This document shows, piece after piece, positions 9,801-44,675 of a DNA stretch of 64,000 nt. Each line of letters opens with the position of its first letter. Position 1 is the stretch's first letter. Made by a program: the position numbers and the translations under genes. Below the pieces are notes generated by a model. That model was given only the letters and a program-made list of their open reading frames with translations. It searched no databases and was not told where the DNA came from. Origin of the DNA: Lamellibrachia satsuma (taxonomy: Eukaryota; Annelida; Polychaeta; Sabellida; Siboglinidae); assembly GCA_033239005.1 (NCBI GenBank), contig BSQZ01000010.1:10511001-10575000 (forward strand). The letters are read 5' to 3'.

Positions 9801-11637
9801 TAAACTAGTTCTCTTTCTGAGAAAATAACATGTTTACTTGAATCTTAGCGTTGCTTCTGTGTATGTCGGCCTCCCTTAATACGTCACAATAGTCTAGGTT
9901 ACCCGAATTTCATAGAAATGTGCATGCGCTTATCGGTCTCGCTGGTTAACATGTCAGCCCTCGGTCAACCAGAGAAATGACCAGAATCTCCCACATTCTG
10001 AGTAAGCCAGCGGCATGACATTCTTAATTTTAGTTGCACATGGTTAGTTTTTATTATCTCTTTTTTGCGTTTGGTTCGCTTTAATCTAACCCATGTCTTC
10101 CAAGGATAAGCACTGATGAGTATCATTCACTGCAGTGACTCGAGATGATGCAACGACAGGAGCATCGACAACACCATCAACAACTGTAGTTCGGAGAACG
10201 GAGAGGACAAGACGTGAAAGGCCAGACTACTTTGACGCAATGGAATATGAACAGTACTTCAAGCGGGAAAGAGTAGGTTTCACTAAGTTCTGATTTCATA
10301 ATGCATGTTTTCTTGTAGCTGTTTAAATAATGCCTTTCATGAAATATTTATATACAGTGTCAGTGTATTGTATGTGCACATATTGTATGTGCACATATTG
10401 TATGTGCATGTATTGTATGTGCACGTATTGTATGTGCCTGTATTGTATGTGCATGTATTATATGTGCACGTATTGTATATGCATGTATTGTATTTGCATG
10501 TATTGTATATGCACGTATTGTATGTGCATGTATTGTATGTGCACATATTGTATGTGCACGTATTGTATGTGCACGTATTGTATGTGCACGTATTGTATGT
10601 GCAAGTATTATATTTGCACGTATTGTATGTGCTTGTATTGTATTTGCACGTATTTTAAGTGCACGTATTGTATGTGCACGTATTGTATGTGCACGTATTG
10701 TATGTGCATGTATTGTATGTGCACGTATTGTATGTGCATGTATTGTATGTGCACGTATTGTATGTGCATGTATTGTATTTGCACGTATTTTATGTGCACG
10801 TATTGTATGTGCATGTATTGTATGTGCACGTATTGTATGTGCACGTATTGTATGTGCACGTATTGCTATTACATGTCGGCTGTCATCAAGAAATCAGTAG
10901 AGTAGAAATTATTTTGAAATGTGGGTCTGAATAGACAGATGTAGCAACCTTCGATCTTGGATGTTTGATAAAATTAGTTAGCACTACGGTTTGTTATCTT
11001 AAGAGAAAATTGTACTCGACAAATCAGGGTAGCTGAATAATTGTTTTCTCTTTCAGAGAAAACGCAGTTTTAGCCACTCAAGCGCCAGTGATGACAGCTG
11101 CAAGAAACGAGGGCGTCCGAAAGGATCCATAATCAAAGAAAAACTACACAACAAAGGTGAGTAGACCCAGATACATAAACAGTTCTTTACAGCTAGAATA
11201 GCTTGTGAGTGGCATCCATCAAAGGCATATCTAGGATCTCCCAAGGGGGTGGCTCAATGGCCCCCCCTAAATTCGCCACCATACGTAAACATTACAGAGC
11301 ATTACATGGGACGTGGGCGTCTTGCATAATTACATAATAAAATGTTGTCATCATAATAAAAATGCAATGTTTACAATGTCAACTATCAATATTGACATTT
11401 TCTCTATCTGATAGAGTTGCTCATGCGATTATGAAGCAGTTGGTGGCTGTTCATTTGATCGTGTGTTCTGCGACAGAGGTGAGCACCGAGACGAATGACA
11501 GCCGTTCAAGTGGAGAAAGTGTGGTGAAGGATGAAGATCTCTTTGCCAGCATACCACCAGAAAAAGCCATGCAGTTTGCTATAATACTTGCCGAGATCAA
11601 TCGCAAGTGCACCAGTCAACACTTCAATCCAACGTGA
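3760..11637 (+). CDS. SAM-domain and AT-hook protein, SAMD3-like, 7 exons
   Basis: Joining 3760-3850, 5705-5826, 6253-6726, 7204-7660, 10136-10272, 11057-11156 and 11477-11637 gives an open frame of 513 residues. All introns are GT-AG and all phases agree. Residues 1-71 look like a SAM domain (RELHRILKGRG, then GLDGKLILEFE, then LMPGPTMFLMRRKLW). Residues about 205-250 carry a motif seen in SAMD3-like proteins (AMSLVSRYPVLKD, then W-x4-LKQLKRRLANLK). Residues about 282-340 are repeats of DSVDSGSGSI. Residues about 443-451 are an AT-hook (KKRGRPKGS). A SAM domain suggests protein oligomerisation and an AT-hook binding to the minor groove of AT-rich DNA, so a nuclear chromatin role is likely but inferred. 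The start at 3760 has A at -3; an in-frame ATG at 3676 would add 28 basic residues. Confidence 0.8.
3895..3990 (+). repeat. Dispersed repeat, copy A
   Basis: GGATTACTAGACTTGTCGG at 3935-3953 and its flanks match the reverse complement of 8726-8770, down to the ending GGATAACC/GGATTACC. A related stub, GGATTACTAGACTTTTCTCC, lies near 5292. It looks like a short interspersed or MITE-type repeat; I see no ends or target duplication. Confidence 0.55.
4290..5055 (-). mobile_element. LINE C-terminal relic in intron 1 of the SAM gene
   Basis: The minus-strand translation near 4960-4800 reads CLRPTSVDQLPVMAGIVPPG followed by LRREAATLA. Near 4680-4630 it reads LRSGVGRFGACAAA. Around 4600-4490 another frame reads PGRVRGLAELDATTREWFEK. 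These phrases are characteristic of the tail after the reverse transcriptase in one group of non-LTR retrotransposons. Frames change between them, so it is a decayed 3' fragment. The stretch is visibly more GC-rich than its surroundings. Confidence 0.65.
5215..5540. repeat. GGATTACC...TTAAAATCTAC modules
   Basis: The phrase GATTAC(C/T) followed within 15-45 bases by CTTTAAAATCTACC or a close form occurs near 5292-5325 and 5508-5537, and again at 3512-3570. Phrases with TAATCC/GGATTACC are repeated between. They look like broken copies of one interspersed element that also gave the copies at 3895 and 8726. Confidence 0.45.
5705..5826 (+). CDS. SAM/AT-hook gene exon 2
   Basis: Completes the SAM-like domain: GLDGKLILEFERADFADL, then MPGPTMFLMRRKLWNTVIEL. 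The acceptor is a NAGNAG (AAGAAG, 5702-5707): splicing after the first AAG adds one Glu, after the second it does not, and both keep the frame. Donor GTGTGT at 5827, phase 0. Confidence 0.78.
6253..6726 (+). CDS. SAM/AT-hook gene exon 3
   Basis: 158 codons. The first part is a Ser/Pro/Ala/His-rich low-complexity linker; the end is PTHAEMKQVAMSLVSRYPVL and then KDESAINPTHPW, the first half of the SAMD3-like motif. Acceptor TTTTTAG at 6252, donor GTAAGT at 6727, phase 0. The next intron (6727-7203) has an AT microsatellite around 6880-6925. Confidence 0.8.
7204..7660 (+). CDS. SAM/AT-hook gene exon 4 with Ser/Asp repeat
   Basis: Begins EGLLKQLKRRLANLKPISRP, the second half of the SAMD3-like motif. 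It then has about six copies of a 30-base unit encoding DSVDSGSGSI (about 7360-7540), and an acidic tail. Acceptor TTTGTAG, donor GTAAGT at 7661, phase 1. The coding minisatellite keeps the frame because its unit is 30 bases. A second in-frame donor is at 7703. Confidence 0.8.
7658..7742 (+). repeat. 42-bp duplication carrying a splice donor
   Basis: Two perfect copies of a 42-base unit starting AATGGTAAGTTGTACTATTT. Each contains the last bases of exon 4 and the donor GTAAGT. Use of the second donor (7703) instead of the first (7661) would add 14 codons (GKLYYLSVQFKSFN) without a stop or frame change. Confidence 0.85.
8726..8770 (-). repeat. Dispersed repeat, copy B
   Basis: Reverse complement of the repeat at 3929-3985: GCAACAGATTACTCGACTTG continuing with TCGGTACAG and ending GGATTACC. 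Confidence 0.6.
8920..9315. repeat. Block of interspersed AAGAAAA/TTTTCTTG words
   Basis: The words AAGAAAAT and TTTTCTTG, reverse complements of each other, alternate more than ten times in about 400 bases, so the strand can fold on itself at many places. The block ends CTGGCAGTG. It may be a palindromic MITE, but I cannot define two ends or a target duplication. Confidence 0.45.
9499..10080 (+). mobile_element. TTAA-flanked MITE, copy 1
   Basis: Aligned along its length with 16951-17688: same left end (AAACAAAAGTCA), shared internal words (CAAAATTTGCTCGCCAAA, TGTGCATGCGCTTATCGGTC), same right flank. TTAA stands at both edges (9495-9498 and 10081-10084). The right inverted repeat is eroded. 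It ends 55 bases before exon 5 of the SAM gene. TTAA target sites and no coding capacity suggest a non-autonomous piggyBac-superfamily element. Confidence 0.75.
10136..10272 (+). CDS. SAM/AT-hook gene exon 5
   Basis: Encodes a basic, Thr/Arg-rich segment (VVRRTERTRRERPDYFDAME then YEQYFKRER). Acceptor CACTGCAG at 10135, donor GTAGGT at 10273, phase 0. Open only in the frame that joins its neighbours. Confidence 0.75.
10353..10865. repeat. 15-bp minisatellite, about 33 units
   Basis: Unit TATTGTATGTGCACG with GCATG/GCACA/TTGCACG variants, in intron 5 of the SAM gene. Because 15 is a multiple of three, all frames stay open over about 500 bases; these open frames are not genes. The unit contains TGTGCAC/GTGCAC palindromes. 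Confidence 0.95.
11057..11156 (+). CDS. SAM/AT-hook gene exon 6 (AT-hook)
   Basis: Encodes RKRSFSHSSASDD then SCKKRGRPKGSIIKEKLHNK. The core RGRPKG flanked by Lys is an AT-hook. Acceptor CTTTCAG at 11056, donor GTGAGT at 11157, phase 1. Confidence 0.85.
11477..11637 (+). CDS. SAM/AT-hook gene exon 7 (terminal)
   Basis: Encodes the acidic C-terminus ending with a predicted helix (EKAMQFAIILAEINRKC) and stop TGA. Acceptor GCGACAG at 11476. A poly(A) signal follows about 105 bases after the stop. Confidence 0.78.
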
Positions 11638-11742
11638 TGTCACAGAGACTTGCTTCTGTTGCAGCAACTACACAATGTATATAGAACAATCTGTGCATAA
11701 ATACATGTTGCACCATATCAAATCTAAGTGTTGAAAACAGAA

Positions 11743-11748
11743 AATAAA
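11743..11748 (+). promoter_or_regulatory. Candidate poly(A) signal of the SAM/AT-hook gene
   Basis: AATAAA in AAAATAAAAAG, the first canonical hexamer after the stop codon at 11637. Confidence 0.55.
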
Positions 11749-11859
11749 AAGAAGTTGATTCAGTATAACAACGAATACATATTTCAAGACCACAAGTTTT
11801 TGCTTACTTTGGAACAAGTTTGAGGAAAATGTATTGGATGTTTTCTTGTCTGTCATGAG

Positions 11860-12230
11860 TCCCTCTGCCCTCGTTCATCCATTCGCACCCGCTTGGATCC
11901 TCCACCAAACCTCTACCTCCGAACACCAATCCTTGGTACCATTCCACTGAGGTACACCAAGCCGTACCCTCGGTCAGTACCGGGTGCTCTCCCTTTCTTC
12001 ATCTTCTCCAGTCTGGTCTGCACCTCCGAATTCATAATATCCACTACCTCCACTTTCCCCACTACATTGGTAACTCCAGCTCATTGTTATTTTCTCCCTA
12101 GTTCAGTGCCCCCATGAAGTAACTTACCCCGACCTTCAGCACTCCCTCTTGTTGTCACTAACTTCCCGTTTCTGTCCTTGATCACCGCCCCTCCCTTCAC
12201 GTCCTTGCCAGCCTCATCCTTGTCACGGGT
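11860..12230. other. Pyrimidine-rich intergenic stretch
   Basis: Strongly C+T-biased plus strand (CCTCCACCAAACC..., CTCCAGTCTGG...). An open frame at 11893-12117 is a by-product of the composition; its predicted protein has no familiar features. Confidence 0.5.
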
Positions 12231-12305
12231 AATTTTTTTATATCATCTTTTCCACCAATTTCATCAAATATAAGAAGCATTTAATGTGTATTTATCCCAA
12301 GACCG

Positions 12306-12950
12306 GCCTGGGGTCAGTTACATTGTAATAGTAATGATTACATGTTTTCAAGTAATAGATCGAACAGAACACAATGTAATAGTAATATAAGGCAATGTAA
12401 TTGTAATGGAGCTATTATATTTCTATTACAATATAGATTAATGCTGGCTTATTTTGTGTTGGCTCCAACAGCCTACAAAGACAATGGGTAAGACAACCAA
12501 GGCTATGAAGCCAGGTACAGTTTACACAAATAACTGTATTGGTTCTTTGTATAATTTGGTCAGCAGAAGCAGTTCAAAGGAAACATTCTGACAACAGGTG
12601 TGATGCCTCACACAGCACAGCTGCATTCTATTATAAACTCCAAACAAAGCCATGAATGTGTGTGTGATCAACAGCTCACATGATGACAGGATACACTTCA
12701 AACCAGTTATATTCTGGTTTGAGCAAATCTGAAACGAGTCCTTGTGGCCCTATAAGACTGGCTGGCATGTTGTGTATGTTCAGATGACATTCTACTGTCA
12801 TTGTAGATTATTGATTGATTGAATAATGAGTTGTTGAGAACTACAGTACTAGTAATAGATTACTTTGCCTTCAGGATGTAATAGTAATAGAAAGACAACA
12901 AAGTAATATTAAGATTACATTGTAAAGCAATAGTATTTGGAATATTGTGT
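12306..12950. repeat. Possible DNA-transposon remnant (GTAATAGTAAT ends)
   Basis: Opens with GCCTGGGGTCAGTTACATTG and then repeated TGTAATAGTAAT. Similar words (ATGTAATAGTAATAGAA, AAGATTACATTGTAA) recur at 12868-12930 towards the other end. This resembles the terminal regions of some hAT elements. The right end runs into the LINE fragment and no target duplication is visible. Confidence 0.4.
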
Positions 12951-13440
12951 CCATGCATGGAGGCCATATCATAAAGATAGAGAAGCTAGAAAGAATTCAA
13001 CGAAGACCAACTAAAATTATTCCAGAATTGAGACCTTAGTTATGAAAGCCGCTCATTAGAAAGTGGTTTGACAGCACTAGAGACCAGGAGACTAAGAGGA
13101 GACCAAATAGAAGTGTTTAAAATAGTGATTGGCTATGAGGATATTGATGGGAATATGTTCAAACTTAAAAGAAGGCAGAACCAGAGGACACAAAGCAGTA
13201 TTAGTTAAGGAACAATGTAAGTTGGACATGAGAAAGTACTCTTTCTCACAGAGGGTGATAAATGAATGGAACAAACTATCAAATGATTGTGTTAATACTA
13301 GTAGTGTTAATGTTTAAAAACAGACTTGACTGATATCTGATAAGGACGGGTTATACATAGATGATAAAATTGTTGGTAAGTCAATGGCTTCCTTGTCCAC
13401 TTGCCATTTAGAACTTGTCGTTTCGGATGGAAATCTTGTG
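12950..13440 (+). mobile_element. 3' fragment of the L2/CR1-like LINE
   Basis: Near-identical over several hundred bases to 59090-59515 of the larger LINE, for example GAAGTGTTTAAAATAGTGA and AGTACTCTTTCTCACAGAGG. It encodes the tail phrase RTRGHKAVLVKEQCKLDMRK, then YSFSQRVINEWNKL, with frameshifts. It continues past the larger copy into a 3' untranslated part shared with 1335-1440. 5'-truncated, as usual for LINEs. Confidence 0.85.
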
Positions 13441-16177
13441 AAATGTAATTGACCTCAGGGACAGGAGATAGAAGGAATGATGAGATCTTGCGTGCAACAC
13501 CATGGAATGAAGAGTGCCCAATATTTTATAGGTTGAACAAGGGTGTGCAAACGTTCACATTTTGCCAAAAAATAAATTCAGACTTCAATTATGCAAATTA
13601 ATCTTGCCTAATGTTTTGTTATGCAAAGGCATTCAATCATTATTTTGCTAATGGATTTATAAATGTTCCTATTTATTTTTAAGTGTTGCACACCTCTGTT
13701 TGTAATGTTAGAAATAATGTGTGCTTATATTAATTACTCGGACAAAACATCAACTGAAGCAGTTTTATTCTGCTGTGCAATATAAGAAAACATGTTCAAG
13801 TTAACCAACAGATAAATGTAGCAAATACTTGACCCACATCAATATGTGATACTACTGTGTAGGAATGATAAACAATATTACTAAATAGTTTGCGTAGTAA
13901 TAATGGATGGTGCAGTATTTGAAACTATTAACTTACTTCAATTTATAGGAATTATGCATTGCTTCACTATGTACATTTTTTCTGTGCTAACTTGCCAGAA
14001 AAAAATTCCAAAAATTTCACTTCAAAAGGTGCATGCCTTCTACCAGTACAGCAGTTTTTTTATGTACACCACGCAATTTTGTTCCAATTAAATATATGAC
14101 ATCAACTGGCAGGCAGTAAATAAATTATAATACAAACACTATGAAAACGAAGTTATTTAAACTTTATAGGAATAATGCATGTGCTAATCTAGCTTGTAAT
14201 TTTGTCACTAGGTGGTGCTGCATGCATCAACACACCAATGACCAATCACAGGCATTCCAATTCAACATGTATGTACTTCCATCAGTTTTAAGTGGAGATA
14301 CCCAATGTGCCACTACAGATACATGCAACGCTGGTTAACATTCAACAATATAGTCCAATGTGTCGCAATAACCAGTGATAGTCATATTACCTGGCCTTGG
14401 TGCTTTGTATCAAATCCTCTTTAACTGATGTCTAAATAAATTAGTTTCTTGAATAATCCTCCCAACTGGAAACTGGCTATATATATATATATGTATATAT
14501 CTATCAATTACAGTATATCAATTAGAATAACACATGAAATAATGTTATTGTACTGTTGGATTTATAAACGATACGTACCAGGCATTTTACTTGAAATTAT
14601 ACAACTGCTCAAAATTGTCTCAATCCCACCCAGAACACTGATGCCTGGTGGTACTACAGTACAACCCAGTCAGGCAATCAGCCACCCTTTGAAAACGGCC
14701 GTTTTGTCACATCTGTACACCCGACAAGCATCGTAGTCATTTAGGGGCCTCTGTAGAGGTGTTCTACAATGTTTTACCCCTTCTTGTATGCATCTAAATG
14801 CAATTCCTTGCAATAAGGTGATTTGTTTATTTTCTAGAACAAAACAATGATAGTCCATGACATATCTGGTCTGAATACAATTTGTTTAATCCTGAGGAAT
14901 TAAAGGTCCATCCTGAATTAAATTTTTTTCCGTTGTATTTCAGAATCATTTCACACAAAGTTGAACCATCTAGTACTGTCTACAACACAGCTCGTTTGTA
15001 CAACTTACTGGACAAACTTTAAAATTATTTTTGACCGGATCCAGTAAAAATTCATCAGTCTTTCGATGATTTTAACAAAAGTATTAATTCTTTCATTAAA
15101 TTGTATGCACACATTAGTAAACTTTTAACTCAATACAAATTTGAACTTCAACGAACCTGATTCATGATGGGTTTGAACTGAGGTGGGAGCTTCAAATGAC
15201 CTTGGTAGAAACGACTGTTTGAAAGCTGCTATTTATTAGACTCAACATGAGTCAGATAACATTCATGCATCAACTGAAGACAACAAGTATTCCAACGAGT
15301 TTTGAACTAGAAACGACAAACAAAACAAGTCCTTACAAACTGCCGCTCCGGCAGAAAACAACACATGACCTACTATAGGTCGTAATAGTAAATGTGGTCT
15401 CCTATGTTATCTAGCCAGAGAAAACATTGGGTTACATACACCAAGCTCCAACTGCACACGTTGAACAACTTAACATATTTGTAACTTTATTGAAGAATTT
15501 CCTAATAACAACAGCGAAAAGCATGCAAGTTGCAGTGTTTTGCTATTTAATGACGTAGCAATGAACGGTTGAAGTGCACTCCTCCATAGAGCACACTTTC
15601 AAGAGAAGTGATGCAACACAACATAATGACCATACATCCTTACAACCATTTTCATCCAGAATCATCTACAGCCAATGTAATAACTCCTACCTGCCACTTT
15701 GTACAGATTTCCTGTATACAATCCGGAGGTATATGGCCATATCCTATCTGATGCGGATTTGTTTGTATATAAATCGAAATCGAATAAAAAACTTATAGCG
15801 GTCAAAGAACAAATATTTTTCTATGTTAAGCACTTTGTCGTTTCCAGCAAAACCTAGCAGATTTCGTTTCATGTATGTATATTTTGTAGCCTGATAGATG
15901 GCAACACTTGATATAGGAATGCTATAGGCCAATTAACCAATAAAAAATGTGATGAGGATTTATACGGCTCTATACAGAATTTTAAGTCAATAAGGATTTC
16001 AAAACGTAGTGGCAGGTCTACAACTAGATCATGTTCAACCTCGACACGACCGAAGCACGATTTGCGTTCATGTGACAGCAACCAGATGGAGCTAGAATCA
16101 ACAGGACGTTAGATTAAATGGTCAATAGTAACGTCTGTCTATGTGCTTCGGCGCGACATAACACTGGAATGACATGG
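13441..16177. other. Intergenic between the two convergent genes, HSPA4 3' UTR side
   Basis: About 2.7 kb of AT-rich sequence with only a short TA run near 14479-14500. No exon-like open frame. The HSPA4 3' untranslated region must occupy the high-coordinate part; the nearest well-placed minus-strand AATAAA is at 15486-15491. Confidence 0.5.
15486..15491 (-). promoter_or_regulatory. Candidate poly(A) signal for HSPA4
   Basis: TTTATT on the plus strand, i.e. AATAAA on the minus strand, about 690 bases after the stop. Other weaker hexamers exist, so this is only a candidate. Confidence 0.3.
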
Positions 16178-40943
<24,766 letters not shown>

Positions 40944-41336
40944 TACAAACGAACAGATTTACCCAACGGTTACGCCCTCTGACGTACAATGCAACACTAC
41001 TCGCACGCGCGCATCGTTGAAAACTGGAGGCATTTTCCGAATTGCAGCTGTGGGCTTCTAGGCGTAAGACCACAGTTGAACTTCCTGTTCATTGTTTCAC
41101 GAATGTAGGGCGTATTAAATTGCGATATCAGCAAAATTAAAGATACTAGTCCTTTAGTCGAATGTACCACTCACGGCGCATGCGCACAATCCACCACAAA
41201 CTCCTTCGTTAGCCCAAGTTTGGGCTGTTTGGAGTATAACTACTTGAGACTTGAGACTGAGATGATGGCAGTTGCAGTGAACAATTTTCAGAATTTTTGA
41301 CGGTCACGTTTTCTTATAATCAGACAAAACGTTAAC

Positions 41337-42282
41337 ATGGCCAACAATCAATGCAATTCTCTACAGTGGTCTGATCCATGTAGCATATATTTCTGTCAGG
41401 TAAATGATGGGCGACTTCGTTGTTGTGTATTTCAGATAAAATAGTTTGCATTATCATGGCCTGAGCTTAAATTAGAGTGTGAGCGCTTGTGTTGCCACAG
41501 TGACACGTTTTCGCTGTATTATTGGCATTATGTTAAGTTTTGTGGCCGACTGCAACGTCTCAAACACGACTTGGATATTGGTAGTTTTACTGAATTTTTA
41601 ATGTTTTATGAGACACTGCTGTTGAAACCACACTGTCTTGTTCAATGGGCTTAATTGCAACATTAATTGATGTTGCGGTTTTCACGCTATCAACTTTTCC
41701 TCTCCGCAAATTGCTGTTCTACACGCACACTCTTTTCTCTTTCTTCCAAATATTTTATTACTTTCTCTTACATCACTTTAGCACCGAGTCTATAAGCTTT
41801 GAAGAGTCGGTTGATTCGTACCCAGAAGAAGAATACCCCTCGCTTGAGCACCATATAGCACGATTCAAGCATCTCACAGTGCTTGCTGTCTACCGCCCGC
41901 CATCATCGCCCACATCTGCGTTTCTGGATAAGTTTGAAGAGTTAACTGCAAGGATGTATTCTGCTGCTAGGAGGGTCGTCATTACTGTAGTTGGTACTGT
42001 CGCGAGTGGTACAAATCACTGGGTGATAAAAACACAGGAGTTATCATTAATTAATGTGTTTTTTGCTTTCAGGAACAACGTGGTGTTAATATCACTAAAC
42101 GTTTTTGGAAGAAACTTGTCATGTGTGCGGAAGAAGCTTGTCAGATGGCTGTGCACACGTATCAATATACTGCCGGTGGAGTACCGGTGCAGTGCATAAT
42201 AAAATATCATGTTGCGAAAACTAATCTAATCTATTTATGGTTAGACGCATTTCGGGAAACTGCAAACGGCAACATCGCGTGA
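41337..42282 (+). CDS. Candidate divergent small gene, two exons, 90 residues
   Basis: Exon 41337-41399 (MANNQCNSLQWSDPCSIYFC then Q; ATG in the strong context AACATGG; donor GTAAAT) joins in phase 0 to 42073-42282 (acceptor TTTGCTTTCAG). The second exon reads EQRGVNITKRFWKKLVMCAE then EACQMAVHTYQYTAGG, with a TGA at 42280-42282. AATAAA at about 42199 falls inside the second exon. I do not recognise the protein. It would stand head-to-head with HSPA4, about 630 bases between start codons, which suggests a shared promoter. The support is only the splice signals, the start context and a coding-like second exon; the intron contains LINE-like sequence. Confidence 0.3.
41865..41998 (+). mobile_element. 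LINE endonuclease fragment
   Basis: Reads HLTVLAVYRPPSSPTSAFLD then KFEELTARMYSAARRVVITV VG. LAVYRPPSSPTSxFLDxFxxL is a characteristic block of the AP-endonuclease domain of non-LTR retrotransposons; the GDFN that should follow is lost. Confidence 0.7.
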
Positions 42283-42480
42283 CATCAATCGCACAATATT
42301 CGTTGTAGCCCGACGATTACGTGTTGAAGTTAGTACGTATCAGCGATGGCTCAGCTAGCCCGACTCGCGGGACTGTCAGTGCACTCTGAGCTGTCCGCAA
42401 GCGACAGGGTGACTATGAATTGTTGGATACAAATTTCCTGTCATTCGGGACTTTCAAAAGTGTCCGTTAAAGCAGGGTTT

Positions 42481-42714
<234 letters not shown>

Positions 42715-44127
42715 GTGGCTTGGTGACTAGAACATATAAGTATAATAAAAAATTTCTAAACAGTTTAATAATCACACTAGAATGCTGAACACTGGCTTAA
42801 ATTGATACACTCCTAAAACCACAAAACTAGACAACATGTACATGGTGGATTGCTGAAGACACAAACAAGTCCTCGCGCCTCGCTTCAATTCACTTCGTGT
42901 GAAAATCCCTGAAACAGTTCCTGGCGACACTCATGCAGAGGAACACGCCACACTTTTCACATTTCATACGGGTCTTGCCCTTGCAGCCCTCGAGTCTGCA
43001 TCGGGCATCGTTCCTGAGGTCACAGGCGATGATGACAGGCAGATGACACTCGAGACGCACGGTCAGGCAGAGCTGATACACTGCCTCATCTTGGCTCAGC
43101 CTCAGAGTCCCTGTCGGAAGACAAATCAGATAATGGTACCTCAGCGTTGACGAGGGCCAGTGCCACAGCGATGCGAAAATCATAAAGTTGCATCTTTAAT
43201 TGTGAGTCGATCCGATTTTCGATCCAGCAATTGCTCAGAGCCAAGTCGACAAAGTGTGCAAGTACGCGCAAATTCCACCTTGTTGTGCGAGTTTCCAACT
43301 TGTGGTATGATATCACCCGATCACACAGATCGACCCCACCCATGCTCTTGTTGTACATGGCAATGACGGCTGGACGACGCACCACAACACGCACCTGGTC
43401 TTTCTTGGACCAACGCTGACAGTCATCATCTGGCTCTAAACCATAAATGGATGATGCCATCAAGATCGGTTTGTTGTCAAACCATTTGGCAAAGGATACA
43501 TCGGAATTTCCACAAACTGCTCTGATGTACCGCGCCCCTCCTTTTTCATTGCAGCGTCGGTCATGAAGGTCACTAGCAGATTTCGTTTTGTTGTTGTTCC
43601 TGTCATGTAAATGCCTCGTACTGACATGTGTGTGAAGCGTCGTGTAGAAGCGATCACAAAACAGTCGGTTTCCGTTCGTTAGTGTTTCGGCGAGTCTCAG
43701 CACTGCACCGGTTCCTTGACCAGTTTTCTTTCCGTTCAACTCGTACCAGCTCCTTGGTACCGTTCGAAATCTAGAACAAGGCCAGATGCCGCAGCCAGAA
43801 CAAAGTTCTTCAGCCCAGTGGGGTTTGGCTTCCGTGGCACATACTGACGAGCAGGACAGCGACCCGTAAACGAAATCATCTGGTCGTCGATGGACACATT
43901 GGCTTCACGGGGCAGTCATATGCAAGCATGCTGGATGCGGTTAACAAACGGACGCACTTTCCACAGACGATCAGCTGCCTTCTGTTCATCTATGAACGCA
44001 TTGTTCCGTAACTTGGAGAAACCGTCGCGATGCCTGAATTCAGCGATAACAGGTATGCGGTTTGTTCGCTGCGAATACATCCGCACTCTCTTCATACTGA
44101 TGCACCCCATCATGATGGAAACACCGA

Positions 44128-44279
44128 TTAACTTCTTCATCTCAGTCGGATACATCTGCAGATTCCTTCCCGTTGTTTCCATGAGATGACAACTGGTCAG
44201 ATATTAACTTCTTCATCTCAGTCGGATACATCTGCAGATTCCTTCCCGTTGTTTCCATGAGATGACAACTGGTCATATC
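44128..44279. repeat. 76-bp tandem duplication in the piggyBac gene
   Basis: TTAACTTCTTCATCTCAGTC and the following bases start at 44128 and again at 44204, with two near-identical 76-base copies. It shifts the transposase frame. Confidence 0.9.
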
Positions 44280-44418
44280 TGACATCTCTTGGTAAGTGGC
44301 GTCATCAAGATATTTGTTGAAATAATCCAGTAGTGCCCACTGATTATGTTCATTCGACAAGTCTTTCTGCAGTGGCGCCGGAACAACTACCGGGTTGAAT
44401 GTTGTGGTCTTCTTCCAC

Positions 44419-44482
44419 ATGATTCTTCGCTTAGGAGGTTGTGGCATCACATGGTTCTTCGCTTAGGAGGTTGTGGCATCAC
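44419..44482. repeat. 32-bp tandem duplication in the piggyBac gene
   Basis: ATG(A/G)TTCTTCGCTTAGG and the following bases occur at 44419 and 44451. A second frame-breaking duplication. Confidence 0.9.
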
Positions 44483-44675
44483 GGCTTCCTCTTCTGCGTA
44501 ATCGCCGTTGATGACGGTATCTTTGTTGCTATCACTCTCACTGCTGTCACCGTCACTACCACCACAAATCGCACCATCGTCGTTATTAATTTTTTCTGAC
44601 ACCATCATAGCAAGAATGTCTTCTGTATTTAGTCGTCGGCGGTATGATCTCTCTGAAGTGAAAGAAGGATACACG

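Larger units (their letters stand above)
42895..44675 (-). pseudogene. Broken piggyBac-family transposase
   Basis: In minus-strand order: an acidic N-terminal part (44674-44447); [60 protein letters not shown] with the first catalytic Asp; LFCDRFYTTL with the second; YNKSMGGVDLCDRVISYHKL with the third; WNLRVLAHFVDLALSNCWI; and a Cys-rich C-terminal finger (CRLEGCKGKTRMKCEKCGVF then LCMSVARNCF). This order is diagnostic of the DDE_Tnp_1_7 family. Reading frames break at two tandem duplications (76 and 32 bases, neither a multiple of three) and near 43740-43910. No terminal repeats could be identified with confidence, so the element limits are unknown. Confidence 0.9.

Noticed and set aside
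10305..10934. Long open frames with YCMCT / LYVHV repeats on both strands
   Set aside because: By-product of the 15-base minisatellite; the frames stay open in several phases on both strands and lie in an intron.
41645..42199. 184-codon open frame as one gene
   Set aside because: It mixes a hydrophobic AT-rich lead, a LINE endonuclease block and the wrong frame of the candidate exon at 42073; no single coherent protein.
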